In this document: in pieces, positions 52,020 through 60,728 of the stretch
How the letters are laid out: each line of letters begins with the position of its first letter
Numbering within the stretch: the first letter of the stretch is position 1
Assembly (NCBI GenBank): GCA_020638395.1
Contig: JACKIP010000005.1
Location: 1 to 64,000, forward strand
Direction of reading: 5' to 3'
Length of the DNA stretch: 64,000 bases
Source: Rhodospirillales bacterium
Lineage (GTDB): Bacteria > Pseudomonadota > Alphaproteobacteria > Micavibrionales > Micavibrionaceae
The notes under the pieces: generated by a model
What the model saw: only the letters and a program-made list of their open reading frames with translations
Told to the model about the DNA's origin: nothing
The model's database searches: none
Position numbers and translations under genes: made by a program

Positions 52020-54622
52020 GCGGGTCTCCTTTTAGATTTAAACAAGAATTTCTCAAATAATGTAATCAGCGCGGGCAGGATCAGCAAGGTTGCAATTCCG
52101 GCAAATAACAGGATCGCCGAAATAAAGAACCCGACCGTCTTATAAGGAACCAGCGGTGCAAATAGCAATGGAGTAAATCCCATACCGATCACGATAACAT
52201 TGCGGGTAATCGCACGGGCCGGCTCGCCGAAGACGGACTGGATTGCATCTTTCCAGGAGCCGTGACGCTCTGCGGCTTCCCGGCTGCGGGCAAGGAAATG
52301 GATTGCATAATCCACCGCCAGCCCCAATGACAGGGACGACAAGACCGCAACCGGCATATCATAATCTTTGCCAATCAGACCAATGATCCCATAGATAAAT
52401 GCAATCGTCACCGTCAGCGGCACCATGGACAGAATGCCCCATGTGATTGAGCGGAAAAGGAAAATCATCATCACCAGCACAATCACAAACGACCCAAGGA
52501 AGGCTTCCATCATACCGGAGACCATTTTTTGCTGCCAGACGACATTGATATAAGTCAGCCCAAACCACTGATGATCCAGAGCAACCGGCGCCGGGTTTTT
52601 GGAAAAGAACGTGTCAACGGCCTCGACCAGTTTGCTCATATCTTTATTGTCGCCGCTTTTTAGCTGAATCCACAAAACCGTTTTGTCATAGGACGGTGTG
52701 GTAAAGTGCCACAGATCGTTCGGGCGGTGCGAGTTTTGATAGGTCAGCAGCGTTTGTGCCACGGCGTTTTGTGTCTCCGGAATGCGGAAGGCATCGTCTT
52801 TGCCCAGAAAAAGTTCCCGGTGAACCGTTTTGACCACATCAGGAAGCGCATTTGACTTTCCGACCAGTCCGGTTTGCAGCAGATACTCCTGCAGCTTTTC
52901 AACATAGTGCAACATATCCGGATGCTTGAACCATTCAAAGTGCCCGTATACTTCATCCACAAGCGCAGCCAGATCATCCCACGCATAATAGGCCTCATCA
53001 TCCGCCGCCGTTTCCTGCTGCGCGGAAATGAAGTCTTTCATTGCGTTGACATCGCCTTTGAATACTGGAAGCTCTTGCATAAAAACCCGCGCCTGCGGCG
53101 TGTTATGCCCCGATATGGCCTGTGTCAGAGATGCTGCAAAAGCGGCCGTCTGGTCATCTTTTGGAGCCAGCTCCAGATAAGCCATATAGGTTCCGGCAAA
53201 TCTCTGATTAAGCTCTTTATCCGCAATCCGGATCGGATGGCTGGCAGAGAACCACTTCACCGGATTATCATTGATCTGGATCTTGCTGATTCCGTATCCG
53301 GATACGCCGATCAGAACCAGCATCAGCAGCAGAACCAGCTTGGCCCGCGCATAGGTAAAGCGTCCAGTTGCATATAGAATCCTCGCCAGAGGGGTGGTCG
53401 GATGCGCGGCGTCCTCATGGTGCGCCATTCCAAAGCCGTCCAGTGACTTTTCGCTCATCAGCATGATATAGGCCGGAACCAGCGTCACCGTAAAGAACCA
53501 GGCTGCGGCAACCCCCAGCGCAATAAAAATCCCGAACACCTGCACCGGCGGAATGGGCGTGAAGGCTAGTGACCCAAACCCGGCGGCCGTCGTCAAAGAC
53601 GTGAACAGCATCGGTTTGGATAGCTCCTCCATCACATGCCTGATTGTTTTGCGGCGGTCTTTATATCGCGGATAAACGTCAAAGAAATCGGACAGAATAT
53701 GCACGGCATCCAGCACCGCAATCGGCATGATAAAGACCGGAATCATGGATGACATGATGTGCACCGTATGCCCGGTCATCACCAACGCGCCCATGGTAAA
53801 GATCACGGAAACCATCGCCACAATCATTGGCGCAATAATGAGTTTGACGCTGCGGAAAAAGACCCACATCAGGGCAAAAATCAGCAGCATAGCCAGTGGT
53901 GCAGAAACGGCCATCTGAATAAACATTTCAACGCCGAACGTATCCTGCGCAATCGGCAGCCCGGTAATATGATACGTATCGTCTCCGGAGAATGTCGCTA
54001 TTTTTTCCTTAAGCTGGGCGGCAACCTGATAGCTGATGTTTTTGGCCGTAATAGGAATATACAGCGCCATGGCTTTCCCATCGCCGGATACCAGCGTATT
54101 ATCGAGGAACGGCAAATGACTGGCTTTGCGGTACACGTCCAGCGCGGCCTCTTCAGTGGCTGGAGGTGACGACATCAGCCATTCAAACCTGACGGTTCCT
54201 TCCCCGGCCTGCGCAATATTATCCACGTTGGAGGGAGAAATAATTTCAGCCTGTATAACGCCTTCCGGACCGTTATCACCCTGCCAGCTGATTTGGCGGG
54301 CATACTCCCCCAGATCATAAATATTTTGCAGTGATTGCGGATTGAAAACACCCTGTGGATTGCTCTTATTCACAACGCCGACAACAATCATATCATAAAG
54401 GCTGTATTCTTTTTTGCGGTCGTTGTGAAAGATCCGCACCGGCTCATCCGCAGACAGCATGTTTTCGGGGTCCGTATCAATTGACAACGGCGCCAGAAAC
54501 GGCACTTGCTTCGGGAAAAAAGTCGGGGCCGCGACCCCCGCGATAAACAAAAGACTCAGAATAATCGCCAGCCTCATAAAAATTTTTGGTTTAGCGACCG
54601 CGAGCTCAGAAAGAATAAACAT
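52016..54622 (-). CDS. RND/MMPL family exporter
   Basis: The 868-residue inner-membrane protein has the two-half RND plan: one membrane helix, a periplasmic domain, five or six helices, then the same again. The SSD-type segments (PVFIMPIAVLDAVHILSDFFD and LGLAVDYAIHFLARSREAAERHG) carry the membrane Asp residues used for proton coupling. It is of the hydrophobe/amphiphile class that pairs with LolA-like proteins. It lies 11 bases after the SQR-like gene and overlaps the LolA-like gene. Confidence 0.9.
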   Translation of the reverse strand: MFILSELAVAKPKIFMRLAIILSLLFIAGVAAPTFFPKQVPFLAPLSIDTDPENMLSADEPVRIFHNDRKKEYSLYDMIVVGVVNKSNPQGVFNPQSLQNIYDLGEYARQISWQGDNGPEGVIQAEIISPSNVDNIAQAGEGTVRFEWLMSSPPATEEAALDVYRKASHLPFLDNTLVSGDGKAMALYIPITAKNISYQVAAQLKEKIATFSGDDTYHITGLPIAQDTFGVEMFIQMAVSAPLAMLLIFALMWVFFRSVKLIIAPMIVAMVSVIFTMGALVMTGHTVHIMSSMIPVFIMPIAVLDAVHILSDFFDVYPRYKDRRKTIRHVMEELSKPMLFTSLTTAAGFGSLAFTPIPPVQVFGIFIALGVAAAWFFTVTLVPAYIMLMSEKSLDGFGMAHHEDAAHPTTPLARILYATGRFTYARAKLVLLLMLVLIGVSGYGISKIQINDNPVKWFSASHPIRIADKELNQRFAGTYMAYLELAPKDDQTAAFAASLTQAISGHNTPQARVFMQELPVFKGDVNAMKDFISAQQETAADDEAYYAWDDLAALVDEVYGHFEWFKHPDMLHYVEKLQEYLLQTGLVGKSNALPDVVKTVHRELFLGKDDAFRIPETQNAVAQTLLTYQNSHRPNDLWHFTTPSYDKTVLWIQLKSGDNKDMSKLVEAVDTFFSKNPAPVALDHQWFGLTYINVVWQQKMVSGMMEAFLGSFVIVLVMMIFLFRSITWGILSMVPLTVTIAFIYGIIGLIGKDYDMPVAVLSSLSLGLAVDYAIHFLARSREAAERHGSWKDAIQSVFGEPARAITRNVIVIGMGFTPLLFAPLVPYKTVGFFISAILLFAGIATLLILPALITLFEKFLFKSKRRPA

Positions 54623-54633
54623 ATATAAAGTCC

Positions 54634-55941
54634 TTATTGCGACGTTGTTTCTTTGCGTAATTTATTGAACTGGCGCTTGCGGATTCCCATAAACCGCAAA
54701 GCATATTTCTCATAAAGGGGAGAGATTGACCCACTTTTAACCTTGTGCAGAAAATACCACTCAAACATGATTTTCATCCAGTGCACCCACTGCCCGCCCT
54801 TCATCCAGGCAACGTTTCGCGGCGGGTTCTGGGGCAGTGCAACAAAAGCAACGCCGGTATCTCCCATATCCGCCAGACAAATTGTATTCCAGGTTGCTTT
54901 ATGCGATGGCTCGCGACCATGACACAGGTCTTTGATATTATGAGCCGTTGCCGCAACCATTGACTCGATCATATAGCCGGTCTTGGGAACCCCGACCGGC
55001 ACCGGAGTCTTTTCCAAAGGCGCAATCGCAACGCACACCCCAACGGCAAATATATTGTGGTAGGACGGATTTCTCTGATACTCGTCAATCAGCACAAATC
55101 CTTTCTCATTCACGAGCCCCGGGATGCCCATGACTGCATCCACACCGGTAAAGGGCGGCATCATCATGGAATACGCAAACGGCAGGGTATGCTCCTGCTT
55201 CTTCTTACCAAGGTCATCATATTCCGTGACATACATCACGTCCTTTTCAATCTTGTCCACTTTGGCATTGCAGATCCACTTGATATCCCGTTCCCGGAGT
55301 TTACTCTCCAGCATCCCTTTGGAGTCCCCGACACCTCCTAATCCCAAATGCCCGATATACGGCTCGGAGGTGACATAGGTCATCGGCACCCGGTGACGGA
55401 TTTTGGCCTTTTTCAGATCGTGATGCATGATGAACGCATATTCATAAGCCGGACCGAAACAGGACACGCCCTGCACCGCTCCCACGACGACAGGCCCCGG
55501 ATTTTCCTTCAGACCTTTCCAGGCGTCTCCCGCCTTCTCCGCATGATCCACATGACAGATTGACTGGGTATTCGCCTGAGGTCCCAGCCCGTTCACTGCT
55601 TCAAATGCCAGCTTGGGCCCTGTCGCAATCACCAAATAGTCGTAGGATATTTTCCGGTCATCGACCAGTTCGATCTCATTCTGCTCCGGATGAACTTTCC
55701 GGGCCGCCACAGGGATAAAATCAATATCCTTGCGCTTCAGATATTTCTCCAGAGACACCTCAATCTGCCCGCGCTTCCGCCAGTTAACCCCGACCCATGG
55801 GTTGGACGGCACAAAGTGAAAGGTCGGCGACTCGGAAATCACCGTGATCTTCATTTCTTTTTCACAGGAGCAAATAGCGCGCATGTCATAAGCCATAGAC
55901 ACGCCGCCGATCCCGCCGCCGAGCACAACTATATGGGTCAT
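54634..55941 (-). CDS. sqr: Sulfide:quinone oxidoreductase-like flavoprotein
   Basis: The 435-residue flavoprotein begins HIVVLGGGIGGVSMAYDM, an FAD-binding motif, and holds the three Cys positions of SQR: SICHVDHAEKAGDAW (about 127), VSCFGPAYEYAF (about 159) and TICLADMGDTGVAF (about 350). It would oxidise sulfide to sulfane sulfur at the membrane and reduce quinone. The final amphipathic helix region matches a membrane-binding C-terminus. It sits between a DUF2892 gene and the RND exporter gene on the same strand. Confidence 0.88.
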   Translation of the reverse strand: MTHIVVLGGGIGGVSMAYDMRAICSCEKEMKITVISESPTFHFVPSNPWVGVNWRKRGQIEVSLEKYLKRKDIDFIPVAARKVHPEQNEIELVDDRKISYDYLVIATGPKLAFEAVNGLGPQANTQSICHVDHAEKAGDAWKGLKENPGPVVVGAVQGVSCFGPAYEYAFIMHHDLKKAKIRHRVPMTYVTSEPYIGHLGLGGVGDSKGMLESKLRERDIKWICNAKVDKIEKDVMYVTEYDDLGKKKQEHTLPFAYSMMMPPFTGVDAVMGIPGLVNEKGFVLIDEYQRNPSYHNIFAVGVCVAIAPLEKTPVPVGVPKTGYMIESMVAATAHNIKDLCHGREPSHKATWNTICLADMGDTGVAFVALPQNPPRNVAWMKGGQWVHWMKIMFEWYFLHKVKSGSISPLYEKYALRFMGIRKRQFNKLRKETTSQ

Positions 55942-55956
55942 TGTAAGGTCCTTTGT

Positions 55957-56160
55957 CTACTTAAAGGCGCACCCGGAATTGAGCCCCGCCTTTTTTAGAA
56001 GTATGGCGGCAGGACAAAATCCTGTAAAGGCCGATTGAATCAGATTAGCTCCGACAAAAACTGTCAGCCACACGAAATATGGCGAGACATAGTAAGTCAG
56101 GACCAGACTCAGCAGGACCATTGCCCCCGCAAACGCAAAAACCGCACGATCAACATTCAT
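55957..56160 (-). CDS. DUF2892 membrane protein (YgaP-like)
   Basis: The 67-residue protein has two membrane helices (about 6-25 and 30-48) and the family text FTGFCPAAILLKKAGL, with two Cys (about residues 50 and 64). DUF2892 domains occur fused to or beside rhodanese and sulfur-handling proteins. It is 15 bases upstream of the SQR gene and leads the operon. The promoter region holds an AT-rich repeat (56195-56212). Confidence 0.9.
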   Translation of the reverse strand: MNVDRAVFAFAGAMVLLSLVLTYYVSPYFVWLTVFVGANLIQSAFTGFCPAAILLKKAGLNSGCAFK

Positions 56161-56194
56161 AAATTTTCTCCCAAAAAATATTAACTAAGTTTAA

Positions 56195-56212
56195 TTTAAT
56201 ATATTTTAATAT
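56195..56212 (-). promoter_or_regulatory. AT-rich operator candidate upstream of DUF2892-sqr
   Basis: The motif ATATTAAA (minus strand) occurs twice, at 56205-56212 and 56195-56202, one helical turn (10 bp) apart, and a mirror TTAATATTT follows at about 56173-56182. Sulfide-sensing ArsR-family repressors bind AT-rich sites before sqr genes, so this is a plausible operator, though no regulator gene is nearby. Confidence 0.35.
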
Positions 56213-56293
56213 AAAAGACAAGCCCGGAATCAATAAAAAAAGCAGTGGGAAGGGAAGTACATAGAAGCCTCTGCTGATATTTAGAGCAGCAGG

Positions 56294-56345
56294 GTACACA
56301 GAGAATATCTTGCGCCCTTTGCGTCTTCTTTGCGATCATGGCGTG
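56294..56345 (+). repeat. CTCTGCGTCTCTGCGG-type dispersed repeat, copy 3
   Basis: The segment begins GTACACAGAGAATATCTTGC and goes on GCCCTTTGCGTCTTCTTTGC. It aligns with the reverse complement of 42679-42729, with a few substitutions and an insertion. Confidence 0.55.
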
Positions 56346-56442
56346 AACGATGAGCCGATATATTTAGAACCGCAAAGTAAAACAAAATAAAACAAAGTTC
56401 TTTCGTTGTTTGTAAAAAACTTCTGCGGGTCAAAACAAATTC

Positions 56443-56475
56443 TGGATTACACGGACGGAGCCGTGGAATGACAGG
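56443..56475 (+). repeat. Dispersed palindromic repeat, copy 7
   Basis: The element reads TGGATTACACGGACGGAGCC then GTGGAATGACAGG. It shares the ACGGAGCCGTG core with copy 2 and the TGGATT end with copies 1 and 4. Confidence 0.7.
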
Positions 56476-56528
56476 GACATAAAGATTTGAACGCACCCCA
56501 TCTATCTTTATTTACCCATACCAATAAA

Positions 56529-56557
56529 AAAAGCCGAAGAAAAAATCCCCGGCTTTT
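56529..56557 (-). terminator. Rho-independent terminator of rpsU
   Basis: On the minus strand AAAAGCCG pairs with CGGCTTTT across a 13-base loop and is followed by TTT-ATT. It lies 28 bases after the rpsU stop. Confidence 0.8.
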
Positions 56558-56584
56558 GAAAAAATTCTGAATGGTTAGAAACGT

Positions 56585-56791
56585 CTAAAATCCGTCGATC
56601 TGGGCGCGTTTGCGGTCCATTTTACGACTGCGACGAATAGCTTCCGCTTTTTCGCGGGCGCGTTTCAAATACTTCTTTTCAAAGTTCTGACGCAGTTTCA
56701 TCTCACGAAACAGTCCTTCACGCTGCATTTTTTTCTTCAGCAGACGCAGAGCCTGTTCGATGTTATTGTCACGAACATTCACACTAACGAT
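56585..56791 (-). CDS. rpsU: 30S ribosomal protein S21 (probable ATC start)
   Basis: Small-subunit protein needed for initiation on natural messages. The 68-residue reading, (M)VSVNVRDNNIEQALRLLKKK to a basic C-terminus (RRSRKMDRKRAQIDGF), aligns end to end with alphaproteobacterial S21 (usual start MVQVLVRDNN). The codon at the expected start is ATC (56789-56791). It lies 8 bases after a strong AAAGGGGTGAT. The GTG within that Shine-Dalgarno sequence, a GTG 9 bases after the ATC, and the distant ATG at 56848 all fit worse. A terminator follows. Confidence 0.9.
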   Translation of the reverse strand: MVSVNVRDNNIEQALRLLKKKMQREGLFREMKLRQNFEKKYLKRAREKAEAIRRSRKMDRKRAQIDGF

Positions 56792-56887
56792 GGTAATCAC
56801 CCCTTTCCGAGTAAAATAAAAAGCTTGCGCTTGTTCCGCAAACATCACATGGTTGTGACGTATAGAACGTAAAAACGCAAGTAAAAA

Positions 56888-58735
56888 ATGACGTTAAGAT
56901 CTTATATTACGCTATTTATCATAATCTTTCAAGCCTTACCGGCTTATGCACAAAGTCACCAGATTGCCCTACCAGCCCCGAAACCCACGGTTTCCGAGCT
57001 GCTTTCAGATGGTAAAGATGACAATGGTATGTCGCCGGAGCTGTTTGAATTAACCCCGGAGCATCCACTGTCTTCCGCGCAAACCCCCGCGGAATTTATG
57101 ATTGTGACGGCCAACCCGATTGCGTCGGAAGTCGGGTATGACATTCTGGAAAAAGGCGGAACGGCGGCAGATGCGGCGTTTGCGGCACAGCTGGTTCTGG
57201 GGCTGGTCGAGCCGCAATCGTCCGGTCTGGGCGGCGGCGGGTTTTTACTCTATTGGGACGCCCGGAAAAAAGAGCTGATCTCTCTGGATGGCCGGGAAAC
57301 CGCACCCGAATCCGTCACGGAAACCTATTTTCTAAAACCCAATGGCAAAATTCTAAGCTTTGAGGAAGCCTCTATCGGCGGAAAATCGGTGGGAGTCCCC
57401 GGCATGCCGGGCCTGTTGGATGAACTATACAAACGCTATGGAAAAATGTCGCGGGAAGACATCTTTCAGCCTGCGCTGGAGCTATCAAAATATGGCTTTA
57501 TAACCTCGCCCTTGCTGGTCGAAAAAATAGAAAAAAATAAGGAGCAGCTCAAATTTTTTAAAACCACCAAGGAGTATTTCCTGACAGACGCAGACCAGCC
57601 GATTTCTGCCTATCAGAACGTGCGAAATCCTGATTACAATGACACGCTGTTTGACTTTAAAACGATGGGAGCCGATGTCTTTTACACGGGGCGGATTGGG
57701 CATGATATTCTTGAGGCCGTCAACACGGCATGGCACAATCCGGGTCGCATGACCCAAAGTGACTTGACGCAGTATCAGGTCAAAACCAGAGATCCCGTAT
57801 GCGGTAACTACCGGATATATAAGGTTTGTTCGATGGGGGAACCGTCATCCGGAGGGCTGACCCTTATCAACGCCCTGCAAATTCTGGATCGGTTTGACCT
57901 GGAAACGCACCCCGCAAATGACCCGACCGGCTGGCACCTTATTCTGGAAGCGAGCCGTCTGGCCTTTGCCGATCGCGACCAGTTCATGTCCGATCCGGAC
58001 GCGGTGCAAACCCCCGGAACGGCGCTTATCAGCCCGGCCTATACCGCCGTCCGCTCGACCCTGATTGACCCGGAAAAGGCACAAAAAGTTATCACCTCCG
58101 GCAAGCCAAAAAATTGGGACCAGCCGACGCAGGCGGCAGATCATCACCAGAAAAACACTGGAACAACTCATATTTCCGCCGTTGACAAGTACGGAAATAT
58201 TATTTCTCTGACTGCGTCTATCGAGGCCCCGTTTGGGTCAAAAATGATGGTTGATGGCTTTTTGCTGAACAATCAGCTGACTGATTTTTCTTTTGTTCCG
58301 GAAAAAGACGGTGGAAAAGTCGCCAACAGGCCAGGGCCGGGAAAACGCCCACGCTCCTCCATGACCCCTACGATTGTTTTCAATGATAAGAATGAGCCGA
58401 TTCTGGTGATTGGCTCCCCCGGCGGCAGTCGTATCATCGGCTATGTTTTGCAACGGGTTATCGCCCTGCTCGACTGGAAAATCCCACTGGAAGACGCGTT
58501 GAAATCGGCCAACATTTTGACCCGCGGCGACGGCGTTGAGATCGAAAAGATTGAAGCGGACAAACAAACTCTGGAAAATCTCCGGAACCTGCAAACAACA
58601 TTAACCAAAGCCGGGCACACCGTTACAAGATCAAGTGACATGGATAGCGGGCTTTCTGTCATCTTGCGGCAGGATAAGGGCTGGATTGGCGCGGCAGACC
58701 CCCGACGCGAAGGAACGGTCGGCGGCGTTCGATAG
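56888..58735 (+). CDS. ggt: Gamma-glutamyltransferase
   Basis: The 615-residue periplasmic enzyme cleaves glutathione and transfers the glutamyl group. A signal peptide (MTLRSYITLFIIIFQALPAYA) is followed by EVGYDILEKGGTAADAAFAAQLVLG and QSSGLGGGGFLLYWD. The autoprocessing Thr is the first Thr of TTHISAVDKYGNIIS (about residue 426), which divides the large and small subunits. GSPGGSRIIGYVLQ is the oxyanion-hole region. It stands alone, divergent from rpsU. Confidence 0.95.
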   Translation: MTLRSYITLFIIIFQALPAYAQSHQIALPAPKPTVSELLSDGKDDNGMSPELFELTPEHPLSSAQTPAEFMIVTANPIASEVGYDILEKGGTAADAAFAAQLVLGLVEPQSSGLGGGGFLLYWDARKKELISLDGRETAPESVTETYFLKPNGKILSFEEASIGGKSVGVPGMPGLLDELYKRYGKMSREDIFQPALELSKYGFITSPLLVEKIEKNKEQLKFFKTTKEYFLTDADQPISAYQNVRNPDYNDTLFDFKTMGADVFYTGRIGHDILEAVNTAWHNPGRMTQSDLTQYQVKTRDPVCGNYRIYKVCSMGEPSSGGLTLINALQILDRFDLETHPANDPTGWHLILEASRLAFADRDQFMSDPDAVQTPGTALISPAYTAVRSTLIDPEKAQKVITSGKPKNWDQPTQAADHHQKNTGTTHISAVDKYGNIISLTASIEAPFGSKMMVDGFLLNNQLTDFSFVPEKDGGKVANRPGPGKRPRSSMTPTIVFNDKNEPILVIGSPGGSRIIGYVLQRVIALLDWKIPLEDALKSANILTRGDGVEIEKIEADKQTLENLRNLQTTLTKAGHTVTRSSDMDSGLSVILRQDKGWIGAADPRREGTVGGVR

Positions 58736-58771
58736 GATCGCCTGCCTGCAAAGTTGCAGATATCTCTCCTC

Positions 58772-58803
58772 CGTCATTACCCAGCCGCCATCCGGATAAT
58801 CCA
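58772..58803 (-). repeat. Dispersed palindromic repeat, copy 8
   Basis: On the minus strand this reads TGGATTATCCGGATGGCGGC then TGGGTAATGACG. It keeps both conserved ends and lies between convergent ggt and the Na/Pi cotransporter gene. Confidence 0.7.
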
Positions 58804-58813
58804 CATAGGATTT

Positions 58814-60457
58814 TCACGCCGCAGCGGGGGCCGGTGCAGGTTGATGGCTCTTAAGAACCTCATAGGCTACAGATGTCGCATACGTATTGATCCGGCGATA
58901 GTCCCGGATAATATCCAGATGCAATGACGTCGTTGCCATGCTCTCCGGCACACCATCGCGCAATCGCTTGATATGCCGGGTAATTGCCCGTTCTTCTGAA
59001 AGACGGACCTCATTGCGCTTTTGATCCAGCATTTTCTGTGCCGAGATAAAATCTCCGCTCATAAAAACCTGCTGCGCCTGAATGAGGCTGTCAAGAACCA
59101 GCCGGTGAAACTCCTTGATCTCTTCCAGCCCGGCTTCGGAAAAATCATGATGCAACCTGTTTTTCTTTTCCGCCAGAGGCATAAGATTTTTGTCAATCAC
59201 ATCGCCCATATGTTCCAGATTGGTTGCAAAAGACAGGATATGCACCGCCCGGGTTGCTTCTTCCTCGCTAAGTTCCTCGCGGGCAAGCAGTTTCGCCAGA
59301 TAGTTTTTAATTGCTCCGTATAAGCGATCAACGATGTGATCTTCCTGACGAATACTTTCAATAAGGAAAGAGTCGTTCTTTTCAAACGTTTTGATCGTCA
59401 GCCGGAGCATTCTTTCAACAATTTCCGCCATGCGCAACGTTTCCCGTTCGCTATTGGCAAGCGCAACCGATGGAGTATTCAACATATCCTTGTCCAGATA
59501 ACGGACCTTCCCCGCATCGTGATCGGCACTGCTATCGGGGCGTAACGTCCGGACAATCTCTCCGATCCAGCCAGTAAATGGCAAAGCCAGAAGACAAATC
59601 ACCGTATTAAATAAGACGTGAAACGCAATAACCTGTGTCGGTCCGTCAGAAACGTAAGGCGCAATACTGTCCTGAACAAACGGAACCAAAGGAAAAGCCA
59701 GACAAACCCCGGTCACTCGGATAAGAGCATTCGCCAGAGGAATACGTACCGCTTTTTCATCCGGCCAGCTGGCAATCAGCGCTGGCATAATTCCGCCCAA
59801 ATTCGCCCCCAACACCAGATAAAGGCCAAAATCCTGATGCACCAGACCGGCGGTGCATAAAGACATAATTAGCAAAATCATCGCCAGAGACGAATGAAAC
59901 AGCCAGGTCATGGCAGCCGCCACAAAAACACCAAAGAACGGATCTCCTTCCAAAGGCCCCAGAACAAGCGGAAGGATACGGGAATCCGCCAAAGGTTCTG
60001 CCGAGCTGCGAATAATCCCCAAAGCCAGCAGCATCAACCCCAATCCGCTGAGAACCCGGCCAAGATTATGCGCAACGGCTTTTTCTTTGAACGAATACAG
60101 AATAAATCCAAAAATAATCAGAAGAGGCATAACGATGCTCAGATCACGGGATAGCAATGTCGCGACAAGCGCCGTCCCCAGATCCGCCCCCAAGGCCAGT
60201 GCAATCCCTGCAGATAACTCGACAAACCCCTGTGAAATAAAGGTTCCCAGAATTAAAATCGTCGCGGTGGAGCTTTGAACCAGCAAGGTGATAAAAACGC
60301 CGGAAATAACCGCAAAAAAGCGGTTCCTGCTCCCCGCCTGCAGGATTTTACGGACAAATCCACCGAAGCCTTTCATCATCCCATATTTTAAATGTCCCAA
60401 CCCCCACAACAGAAGGCACACGGCGGCAACAATATTCAGAAGAATCAGAGACGGCAT
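58814..60457 (-). CDS. Na/Pi cotransporter family protein with PhoU-like domain
   Basis: The 547-residue inner-membrane protein has an N-terminal transporter region with two inverted repeats (about 1-310) that contain the QSS motifs of the family (LLVQSSTATILILG near residue 60), and a C-terminal helical PhoU-like domain (about 335-540, with SFATNLEHMGDVIDKNLM). It probably takes up phosphate with sodium. No pho regulon box was recognised upstream. Confidence 0.9.
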   Translation of the reverse strand: MPSLILLNIVAAVCLLLWGLGHLKYGMMKGFGGFVRKILQAGSRNRFFAVISGVFITLLVQSSTATILILGTFISQGFVELSAGIALALGADLGTALVATLLSRDLSIVMPLLIIFGFILYSFKEKAVAHNLGRVLSGLGLMLLALGIIRSSAEPLADSRILPLVLGPLEGDPFFGVFVAAAMTWLFHSSLAMILLIMSLCTAGLVHQDFGLYLVLGANLGGIMPALIASWPDEKAVRIPLANALIRVTGVCLAFPLVPFVQDSIAPYVSDGPTQVIAFHVLFNTVICLLALPFTGWIGEIVRTLRPDSSADHDAGKVRYLDKDMLNTPSVALANSERETLRMAEIVERMLRLTIKTFEKNDSFLIESIRQEDHIVDRLYGAIKNYLAKLLAREELSEEEATRAVHILSFATNLEHMGDVIDKNLMPLAEKKNRLHHDFSEAGLEEIKEFHRLVLDSLIQAQQVFMSGDFISAQKMLDQKRNEVRLSEERAITRHIKRLRDGVPESMATTSLHLDIIRDYRRINTYATSVAYEVLKSHQPAPAPAAA

Positions 60458-60641
60458 GGAACAGAGACTAACAGAACTGCCCGTTTTATCAATATAGAAC
60501 GCAGGGTAAAATATTATGAATGAGTACGATCATTTTAAGTTAAAAATAGTGACGTCCATCAACAAATACAAATGGGAGTATTATTATCTCTCAGAATTGT
60601 ATGACATCTACGTAGTCGTGCATGTGAAATTACGCAAATTT

Positions 60642-60713
60642 TGAACAATGTTCATTTTTTCTTGACTTTTTATGCCGGGATATTTTAGGATGACAATAAT
60701 GAACACCGTTCAT
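60642..60713 (+). promoter_or_regulatory. Promoter with two palindromic operators before a lipoprotein gene
   Basis: TGAACAATGTTCA (60642-60654) and ATGAACACCGTTCAT (60699-60713) share the form TGAAC-N3-GTTCA. They bracket a promoter with -35 TTGACT (60662-60667), 18-bp spacing and -10 TAGGAT (60686-60691). The second site covers the likely transcript start. This is the layout of a repressor-controlled promoter, and the palindrome type suits a TetR or similar dimer. Confidence 0.6.
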
Positions 60714-60728
60714 AAAAGGAGAGTAAAA

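Larger units (their letters stand above)
56161..56584. other. 424-bp intergenic region with repeats and the rpsU terminator
   Basis: There is no supported gene here. In order it holds the AT-rich operator candidate of the SQR operon (56195-56212), a CTCTGCG-type dispersed repeat (56294-56345), a palindromic repeat (56443-56475) and the rpsU terminator (56529-56557). An open frame at 56281-56496 spans repeat sequence and has no coding features. Confidence 0.7.

Noticed and set aside
56281..56496. 71-residue minus-strand frame between DUF2892 and rpsU
   Set aside because: It spans two dispersed repeats, has no ribosome-binding site and its translation looks like random sequence.
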